The position numbers were made by a program, and so were the translations under genes. This document shows, piece after piece, positions 30,810 through 36,022 of a stretch of 36,022 nucleotides of DNA (position 1 is the first letter of the stretch; each line of letters begins with the position of its first letter). This DNA is from Solirubrobacterales bacterium. GTDB taxonomy: Bacteria; Actinomycetota; Thermoleophilia; Solirubrobacterales; Solirubrobacteraceae. The notes beneath the pieces were generated by a model. That model ran no database searches. It was given only the letters and a program-made list of their open reading frames with translations, and was not told where the DNA came from. The stretch covers positions 1-36,022 of the forward strand of contig JAPLCJ010000039.1 of NCBI GenBank assembly GCA_026392255.1. Reading direction: 5' to 3'.

Positions 30810-31643
30810 TTACGGCGCCGGTGAGAGGTTGGGGATCTGACCGTCTTGGGTCAGCTTCTTGCGGGTGTCGAAGCTCTGCTTGTTAGCTGCCTTCAGCTCG
30901 GCGGTTTGCTTCGCGAGCCAGACTGCGTAAGCCGCAGGGGTGAGAACCCGCACTGATGCGAGCATGTTTGCGAACTGACGTCCGCCCAATTGGGCTGACT
31001 GGCCGTTGTAGAGATCGCCCTCAGGACTCTTAGGGGTTGGTGCCTTGAACCACGTTGAAGTGGTGTTGCCTGGGATTGCGTCGGTCTTGCCTCCAAGAGC
31101 TGGAATCCACCATGAGTGAATGACGTCAGTGGACTGGATCTTCAACACAACAACGGTGTCTGATGGGACGACCATCTGCGTGTAAGTGAAGGGGCTGGTG
31201 AGCGTGTTGCCGTAGGTGAAGCGCCAGATGTACTGACGGCCTGTGACATTGACGGTGATTGTCTTGCCGGCTGGCGTGTCAGCGATTGAAGGCAGCTTGA
31301 TGAAGGTGAGGGCTGCGAGAACAGCAACGAGGACGGTGGCGCCAATGGCCCAGCCGATCTCTGACCGCGGAGTCACGGACGTCTCTTGTGCGACGGCACC
31401 GTTTGAGGCTCTGTATTTGAGGAGAGCGCGAATCAGGAAGCCCTCAACAGCGAGGAAAATGACGACGCTGATGGCGAGGATGATCTTGTAGAGCTCAGCT
31501 ATGGAGTCCGCGTTGGAGGATCCGCCTGAACGTGGGACCGCTGTGATTGCGGATGCTCCACTTGGAGCAACCAGCAGCGCAAGCAGCACTGTCATGGCGG
31601 CAAACGCAGCAAATCGTGATTTGGTGATGGGGGCGGTCCTCAC
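30810..31643 (-). CDS. Cytochrome oxidase subunit II paralogue lacking the CuA site
   Basis: A 277-residue subunit II homologue: a signal-like N-terminus (about 10-32), two transmembrane helices (about 52-75 and 98-116) and a cupredoxin domain from TITVNVTGRQYIWRFTY. Of the CuA ligands only His176 (STDVIHSWWIPALGG) and Met227 remain. The C-x-E-x-C-x3-H segment reads GQSAQLGGRQFANM, so Cys, Glu, Cys and His became Ser216, Gln218, Gly220 and Phe224. A binuclear copper site cannot form. The frame stays open far upstream inside the neighbouring crotonase gene, but GTG 31643, just before the signal-like segment and 9 bases after a TATGAT box, is preferred. A Lys/Gln-rich tail of about 30 residues ends it. 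Confidence 0.88.
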   Translation of the reverse strand: MRTAPITKSRFAAFAAMTVLLALLVAPSGASAITAVPRSGGSSNADSIAELYKIILAISVVIFLAVEGFLIRALLKYRASNGAVAQETSVTPRSEIGWAIGATVLVAVLAALTFIKLPSIADTPAGKTITVNVTGRQYIWRFTYGNTLTSPFTYTQMVVPSDTVVVLKIQSTDVIHSWWIPALGGKTDAIPGNTTSTWFKAPTPKSPEGDLYNGQSAQLGGRQFANMLASVRVLTPAAYAVWLAKQTAELKAANKQSFDTRKKLTQDGQIPNLSPAP

Positions 31644-31652
31644 AGCGGCGGA

Positions 31653-31658
31653 ATCATA
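31653..31658 (-). promoter_or_regulatory. Candidate -10 box for coxB2-coxA2-ctaB operon
   Basis: TATGAT on the minus strand is followed by nine bases and GTG 31643, with no ribosome site. It is the best -10 match among the operon heads in this window and supports the chosen GTG. No good -35 lies 16-18 bases upstream. The 70-base gap from the preceding crotonase stop makes an independent promoter plausible. Confidence 0.45.
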
Positions 31659-31713
31659 CCCGCGCGACCGGTTGCGGCGGCGGCCGGCTAACTCGGGCTT
31701 ACTCGGCTTGGGG

Positions 31714-32529
31714 TTAGCTATCGCCAAAGCGTGCCTCGCGCCGCTCAAGGAAAGCTGTGACGCCCTCCACAAAGTCAGGACTTCCGGCTTGCCCCTGCTG
31801 CAGGGTTGCCTCAAGGTCGAGCTGCTTCTCCAGTTCCGGGAAGCAGGAAGCGTTGAGCTGCTGCTTCGCCCCGGCATAAGCGCTGGTCGCCCCCCGAGCA
31901 AGTCGCAGGATGAGCTCATCGGCCGCGGTCTCAAAATCAGCGTCGGCGACGAGGCGGTTGACAAGCCCCCAATCGGCTGCTTGAGCACCACTAATGCGCT
32001 CACCGAGGAGAGCCATCTCGCTTGCGCGGGAGAAACCGGCGCGAGCTGGGATGAAGGCCGATGAGCCACCATCGGGAACGAGGCCGATTGAGGTAAAGGA
32101 GAGGAGGAAGTAGGCGCTCTCGGAGGCCAAAACTAGATCGCATGCCAGGGCGAGGGAGCAGGCGACTCCCACGGCGGGACCATGCACGGCTGCCACAACT
32201 GGCTTGGGCATTCGACGAATCCCGAGAATGACGGGGTGATACCGCTCGTGGAGCGAACGAGCAAGGTCGGGCGCTCCGTTCTCGTCAGCGTGGTCAAAAC
32301 CGGCTTTTAGGTCCGCGCCTGAGGAGAAAGCTCTTCCCGCGCCGCGAATTTCAACGGCCTTAACGGTCGTGTCATGTTCAACCTTGGCAATCGCGTCGAG
32401 CAGGTCATTGCCGAGCCCGCCATCCCAAGCGTTCAGCGCGTCGGGGCGGTTGAGCACGATCCGGGCTGCTGAGCCGCAGCGCAGAAGCTTGAGGTTCTCG
32501 TACTCAGTTTCAGAGGTCCATTCGGTCAC
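31714..32529 (-). CDS. Enoyl-CoA hydratase/isomerase-family protein (PaaG-like)
   Basis: Crotonase-fold protein of 271 residues. The first oxyanion loop is RAFSSGADLKAG, the second VHGPAVGVACSLALACDL, and Asp153 in SIGLVPDGGSSAF is the isomerase-type catalytic Asp seen in PaaG/ECI-like enzymes instead of the hydratase Glu. It probably shifts double bonds in an acyl-CoA. Precise substrate and pathway are unknown; no phenylacetate genes lie here. The GTG start is 9 bases after the epimerase stop, so the two genes are one transcription unit. Confidence 0.88.
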   Translation of the reverse strand: MTEWTSETEYENLKLLRCGSAARIVLNRPDALNAWDGGLGNDLLDAIAKVEHDTTVKAVEIRGAGRAFSSGADLKAGFDHADENGAPDLARSLHERYHPVILGIRRMPKPVVAAVHGPAVGVACSLALACDLVLASESAYFLLSFTSIGLVPDGGSSAFIPARAGFSRASEMALLGERISGAQAADWGLVNRLVADADFETAADELILRLARGATSAYAGAKQQLNASCFPELEKQLDLEATLQQGQAGSPDFVEGVTAFLERREARFGDS

Positions 32530-32538
32530 GGGGCGATC

Positions 32539-33531
32539 CTATGTGCCGGAAGGGTTTGGGAGCAGCCCGGTCTCACGGAACCACTCTTCGGTGAGTTGCA
32601 TTCCCTCAGCGAGGGTTGTTGTGGGCTGCCAGCCGAGGAGTGATTGGGCGAGATCAGTGGAGTAGCCCGCTTTCCTGCTGATGAAGACCATTGCGGTCCT
32701 CGACACCTCAGGGGGCTTGCCTGTCAGCTTGGCGAGCAACTCCATCACGGTGGCAGCCCCGGCTGCGAGTGGGCGTGGCGCGGTTGGAGTCCTCGCTTTA
32801 CCGAGCATCGTCGCGTAGTGGTCGAAGAAGGTTGCCGCCGTAACTGGTTCACCCGAGAAACCTGTGACAGCGCGGCCGGCAGCGGCTGGCTCAACCAGCG
32901 CTCTCAGGGCAAGGTCAACGAGGTCATCAACAAAGACCGGTGTCATTAGCCCCTCTCCGCTACCTGGCAGCACAAAGCGTCCGCGTTTCATTGCCTCAAG
33001 CGGCCGGACGGACCAAGGGGTTGAGCGTGGACCGTAGACGTCACCGGGCCTCACGACCGCAGCGCCTCTCCTGAGTGCAAGGTCATCGCTAGCGGCCTTG
33101 GTGTCTACGTAGGGGACGCCCTGCCGCCGAGTCCATGAGTCATCACGAGGCGGTCGCGCAAACTCGTAACCCCAAGAGGCAACCGAACTGATGTGGACAA
33201 AGGCTGTCGCACCAGCCGACTGGGCTGCGTCTATGGCGTTGCGTGTTCCGCGGACATTGACCTCGATGAAGTTCTCCATCGTGCCGTGGTCGGAGACGAT
33301 CGCAGCAGTGTGAATCACACCGTCGACTCCCTTCAACGCGGAATCGAGACCGCTCCTATCAGTGGTGCTGCATTGCACCCAATTCGCTCCGTTGGCAACG
33401 ACCAGGGCCTCGCCTTCAGGGTTGATGTCGATGCCCACAACCTGGTTGCCTTCCTCAATAAGTCGCTTGGCGGCAGCCAGGCCAATGAAGCCTGCGGCCC
33501 CAGTAATTGCGATCTTCTTGCCTCCAGCCAT
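32539..33531 (-). CDS. NAD(P)-dependent epimerase/dehydratase (3-beta-HSD-like SDR)
   Basis: Extended short-chain dehydrogenase of 330 residues. The Rossmann motif is ITGAAGFIGLAAAKRL, VVGIDINPEG carries the acidic residue that favours NAD(H), HTAAIV follows, and the catalytic set is Ser115/116 with Tyr141 and Lys145 (YVDTK). The segment VVRPGDVYGPR resembles 3-beta-hydroxysteroid dehydrogenase/isomerase-like SDRs, so sterol-like, isoprenoid or sugar substrates are possible. The open frame continues upstream, but ATG 33531 starts the Rossmann fold. It is divergent from the PAP2 gene, with 35 bases between the starts. Confidence 0.87.
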   Translation of the reverse strand: MAGGKKIAITGAAGFIGLAAAKRLIEEGNQVVGIDINPEGEALVVANGANWVQCSTTDRSGLDSALKGVDGVIHTAAIVSDHGTMENFIEVNVRGTRNAIDAAQSAGATAFVHISSVASWGYEFARPPRDDSWTRRQGVPYVDTKAASDDLALRRGAAVVRPGDVYGPRSTPWSVRPLEAMKRGRFVLPGSGEGLMTPVFVDDLVDLALRALVEPAAAGRAVTGFSGEPVTAATFFDHYATMLGKARTPTAPRPLAAGAATVMELLAKLTGKPPEVSRTAMVFISRKAGYSTDLAQSLLGWQPTTTLAEGMQLTEEWFRETGLLPNPSGT

Positions 33532-33553
33532 TGGCTCAGTATGAACCCCCCGG

Positions 33554-33559
33554 TAGGCT
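33554..33559 (+). promoter_or_regulatory. Candidate -10 box for PAP2 operon
   Basis: TAGGCT ends 7 bases before GTG 33567, without a ribosome site, in the 35-base gap between divergent genes. It matches the TANNNT leaderless pattern. On the opposite strand CATACT ends 6 bases before the epimerase ATG, a weaker match. Confidence 0.35.
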
Positions 33560-33566
33560 CGACGCG

Positions 33567-34505
33567 GTGAGGAAGGGGACTTTGATCCGGTCGTTCGCGT
33601 GGGGCGCTGTTGCTGCCGGCGTCGCTGCGCCGTTGGTGAGGCGCCGATTGCGGGTACCACCAGTCTTGACCATGGCGACGGCTGCCGCTGCTCCAGTTGG
33701 CCTGGCAGTTGCCCTACCGAAGTCAAGGGCGCGGGATGTGGGTATCTGCGCACTGCAGATGTGGGCCTACATAGCCGCGTATGAGATACCCAACGACGTG
33801 CCGGGCGCATTGGCCGAGCGGGTCCATATTGATTACCCGGCGGAGATCGACAAGCTGATCGGGCTGGGGCGAGCTCCCACACACAGGTTTCAAAGTCTGT
33901 TCGCGCATCCGGGCGAGATTCAGGATTACGAGAAAGTCCTCGTCTGGACGCACTGGGCTTGGTTCACGGTGCCGCACGGCACTGCTCTCTACGTACTAAT
34001 GCGCCGTCGGGAGATGTTCCCTAAGGCAGCGTTCATGACTTACGCCGTCTTTGACATTGGTGCGCTGGTTTATTGGTTGGCCCCAACTGCTCCGCCCTGG
34101 TACGCGGCCGAGCAGGGACGCTTCGATGATGGTCATACCCCTCGGATCCGGCGGATGATGATCGAATATGGCGCTCAGTTCTGGAAGGACCATTGGGGTC
34201 CGCTCTACTCGTCCTTGGCAGGGAATCCATTTGCCGCGATGCCATCTCTTCACTTCGCCACTTCGGTCATGGCAGCGAAGATTCTGAGGCGGACCGGCAA
34301 GGTTGCGGGAGCAATCGGCTGGGGTTACACGGGGACCCTCGGAGTAGCTCTGGTCTACCTGGGTGAGCACTACGTGATCGACCTCATCGCAGGAGCAGCG
34401 TTGGCAGAGGGTGTGTGGAGAGTTTCGGGGCCTCTTGCTCCGGTAGGACAAAGCCTCGGCGCCGCAGTCAATGGGCTGCAGAGAAGGGCGGCTGCCAATG
34501 GCTGA
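33567..34505 (+). CDS. PAP2-superfamily membrane protein
   Basis: A 312-residue membrane protein with about six helices. The PAP2 core is recognisable as AMPSLHFATSVMAAKI (His229) and YLGEHYVIDLIAGAALA (His268, Asp272). The first PAP2 motif (KxxxxxxRP) and the Ser-Arg before the last motif are not seen, so it resembles the PAP2_3 group related to inositol-phosphotransferases more than ordinary lipid phosphatases. A role in phospholipid or prenyl-phosphate head-group chemistry on the outer membrane face is likely. The start at GTG 33567 is inferred from the hydrophobic N-terminus and the TAGGCT box. It overlaps the next gene by 8 bases. Confidence 0.82.
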   Translation: MRKGTLIRSFAWGAVAAGVAAPLVRRRLRVPPVLTMATAAAAPVGLAVALPKSRARDVGICALQMWAYIAAYEIPNDVPGALAERVHIDYPAEIDKLIGLGRAPTHRFQSLFAHPGEIQDYEKVLVWTHWAWFTVPHGTALYVLMRRREMFPKAAFMTYAVFDIGALVYWLAPTAPPWYAAEQGRFDDGHTPRIRRMMIEYGAQFWKDHWGPLYSSLAGNPFAAMPSLHFATSVMAAKILRRTGKVAGAIGWGYTGTLGVALVYLGEHYVIDLIAGAALAEGVWRVSGPLAPVGQSLGAAVNGLQRRAAANG

Positions 34506-35640
34506 CGCGCACGATCAAGCCCGCGGGCCGTTCGATGATCTCGACGATGATTTCCCGACCAGAGGTGACGGAAGCTTCAAGTTCCGGCTGACCAGAAAGA
34601 CCCTTATTGGAGCCATCATCTTCGTGGCCTGCGCGATTGCCTTCCTCTATGTGGTTTTGCCCAAGATCGGCGGGCTCAATGAGACGTGGCGCCGGCTTGA
34701 TGAGGGCGACGGCAGCTGGTTTGCCGTGGCAGGGCTCCTTGAGGTTGGTTCATACCTGGGGTACATAGTTGCGCTGAAGGTTGTGATCCCGTCACATAAG
34801 AGTAGGTTCACCTGGTCAACGGCCTATCTGATCACCATGGCTGGCGTGGCCGCCACAAGGCTGTTCGCGACTGCTGGCGTCGGAGGCATGGCTCTCTCGT
34901 TCTGGGGCATTCGTCGTACCGGGCTCCCACGCCGTCAGGTGGCAGTCAATCTGACCGCCTTCATGGTTTGTCTCTACTCAGTTTTCATGGTCTCGGCACT
35001 AGTAGGGGGGATCGGGCTGGCGGCAGGGGTCTTCAACGGACCGTCCCCCATTGGGATGACCGTTGTTCCAGCCGTACTTGCTGGCTCCGTGATCGCGGTC
35101 TTTCTTCTATTCGCATTGGTCCCGGGCGACAGTGAACGCCGGCTCCGCGCTTGGTCACATGGGCGTGGGGAAGTTGCGACCGTGGCCGGCAAGCTGGCGG
35201 CGGCACCGGCTGCCGTTGCTGCTGGCACGCGCGTTGCTCTCCGTCTGCTCAAGGAGAGGCACCCGGGAATGCTGGGGGCGGTGGCCTGGTGGTACTTCGA
35301 CATTGCTGTGCTCTGGGCTTGCTTGAGGGCGTTCGGCTCTGAGCCTGCTGTTGTGACGATCGTGATGGCCTACCTAGTTGGACAGCTAGGCAACCTCCTT
35401 CCTCTCCCTGGAGGCATCGGCGGTGTGGAGGGGGCAATGGTTGGTGCCTTGGCTGCTTTCGGGATTGATGCCGGACTCGCGCTTGTCGCTGTGTTGTCCT
35501 ACCGAGCCTTCTCTTTCTGGCTGCCAACCATTCCTGGTGCGATCGCCTTCGTTCAGCTTCGCCAGCGGGCTACTAAGTGGGCTGAGGAGGACGCGGGAGA
35601 GCCCACACCTCCGGGTGCCCCGGCTAAACTCGCCCAATGA
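34498..35640 (+). CDS. Lysylphosphatidylglycerol synthase-like/flippase-domain membrane protein
   Basis: A 380-residue integral membrane protein of the UPF0104/TIGR00374 type with about eight helices. An acidic cytosolic head (FDDLDDDFP) leads into TLIGAIIFVACAIAFLYVVL. ATRLFATAGVGGMALSFWGI and LGNLLPLPGGIGGVEGAMVG are the conserved family loops. Such proteins are the membrane half of MprF-like lipid aminoacylases/flippases or stand-alone lipid or glycan flippases; no aminoacyl-transferase domain is present here. ATG 34498 overlaps the PAP2 gene, with GAAGGG upstream; ATG 34471 is in frame too. The PAP2 neighbour supports a role in membrane lipid handling. Confidence 0.85.
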   Translation: MADAHDQARGPFDDLDDDFPTRGDGSFKFRLTRKTLIGAIIFVACAIAFLYVVLPKIGGLNETWRRLDEGDGSWFAVAGLLEVGSYLGYIVALKVVIPSHKSRFTWSTAYLITMAGVAATRLFATAGVGGMALSFWGIRRTGLPRRQVAVNLTAFMVCLYSVFMVSALVGGIGLAAGVFNGPSPIGMTVVPAVLAGSVIAVFLLFALVPGDSERRLRAWSHGRGEVATVAGKLAAAPAAVAAGTRVALRLLKERHPGMLGAVAWWYFDIAVLWACLRAFGSEPAVVTIVMAYLVGQLGNLLPLPGGIGGVEGAMVGALAAFGIDAGLALVAVLSYRAFSFWLPTIPGAIAFVQLRQRATKWAEEDAGEPTPPGAPAKLAQ

Positions 35641-36022
35641 GCTCTGACACAGTCGAACGCGTCGTGATTATCGGTAGCGGCCCAGCTGGGTACACGGCTG
35701 CGCTCTACACGGCAAGAGCTGATCTTGCGCCGCTGGTGATAGAGGGATGGGCTTGGGGAGGTCTGCTCCAGCAGACCACTGAAGTCGAGAACTTCCCTGG
35801 TTATCCGCAAGGCGTGATGGGCCCAGAGATGATGCAGCAGCTGCGAGACCAAGCTGAGCGATTCGGCGCGCGCCTTCGCACTGAGGATGCAACTGGTATC
35901 AACCTCTCAACTGAACCGGGTGGAATCCACGAGGTTCAGATCGGTGACGAAGTAATCCGGGCGCAGACAGTCGTTCTTTCCATGGGCGCAGAGCACAAGA
36001 AGCTCGGCGTTGTTGGCGAGGA
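35637..36022 (+). CDS. trxB: Thioredoxin reductase, partial (cut by window end)
   Basis: The frame runs from ATG 35637 to the last base. ERVVIIGSGPAGYTAALYTA is the FAD-binding Rossmann motif, GGLLQQTTEVENFPGYP is the TrxB-typical second FAD segment, and VVLSMGAEHKKLGVVGE leads into the NADPH domain. The redox-active CxxC lies beyond the window. TrxB reduces thioredoxin with NADPH. The start overlaps the previous stop (ATGA), linking it to the PAP2-flippase operon. The ATG-box residue usually Thr (ATGA) is Met here (SMGA), a mild deviation. Confidence 0.93.
   Translation, partial: MSSDTVERVVIIGSGPAGYTAALYTARADLAPLVIEGWAWGGLLQQTTEVENFPGYPQGVMGPEMMQQLRDQAERFGARLRTEDATGINLSTEPGGIHEVQIGDEVIRAQTVVLSMGAEHKKLGVVGE

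Noticed and set aside
31501-32064. 187-codon plus-strand open frame
   Set aside because: It is antisense to coxB2 and the crotonase gene and shows no domain.
31644-32072. Long N-terminal extension of the second subunit II
   Set aside because: The extra codons lie inside the crotonase gene in another frame and have no homology-like content; the signal-like segment and -10 box support GTG 31643.

Overview
The window looks like a chromosomal piece of an actinobacterium (Actinomycetota). G+C is roughly 60% by eye. Actinobacterial signs are the murI-rph-rdgB run, a CBS-less GuaB3-type IMP dehydrogenase beside guaA, a ribosomal protein S9 with a long acidic N-terminus, many GTG/TTG starts and apparently leaderless operon heads. 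The style of the secreted proteins and of the oxidase cluster suggests the Thermoleophilia/Solirubrobacterales side, but this is an inference with modest confidence. No rRNA, tRNA, CRISPR array, insertion sequence or phage gene was seen.

Layout. 1-713 (-) is the start of a glycosyltransferase cut by the window edge. 877-3283 (+) holds a small Flp-type pilin-like protein and the murI-rph-rdgB operon. 3317-3484 (-) is a possible two-helix mini-protein. 3583-8823 (+) holds HU, pyrF, a PfkB-family sugar kinase, guaB3 and guaA. 8949-17958 (+) is a long housekeeping run: rplM-rpsI-glmM, then glmS-acpS-CBS protein-alr-cca-HIT-crotonase, in which most neighbours overlap or nearly touch. 17964-20457 (-) is an ABC-2 exporter operon (ATPase plus two permeases). 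20562-21473 (+) is a secreted six-cysteine protein, and 21534-22159 (-) a zinc-ribbon/lipoprotein pair.

22228-31643 is a respiratory island. It contains a cytochrome c fused to a blue-copper (cupredoxin) domain on the + strand. On the - strand lies a complete A2-type cytochrome c oxidase (ctaC-ctaD-ctaE, a mini-protein and ctaG). Also on the - strand is a second subunit II/subunit I pair followed by ctaB and two small membrane proteins, with a stand-alone AraC-type regulator between the two oxidase operons.

The second pair is the most striking content. Its subunit I keeps both low-spin heme a histidines but has lost all three CuB histidines, the heme a3 histidine, the D- and K-channel residues and one propionate arginine. 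Its subunit II has lost four of the six CuA ligand residues. Both reading frames are intact. This reads as a co-degenerated oxidase paralogue that may carry only low-spin heme a and cannot be a conventional oxygen reductase.

31714-36022 holds a crotonase-family isomerase and an NAD-dependent epimerase (-), then a PAP2-family protein, a flippase-like membrane protein and the start of thioredoxin reductase (+).
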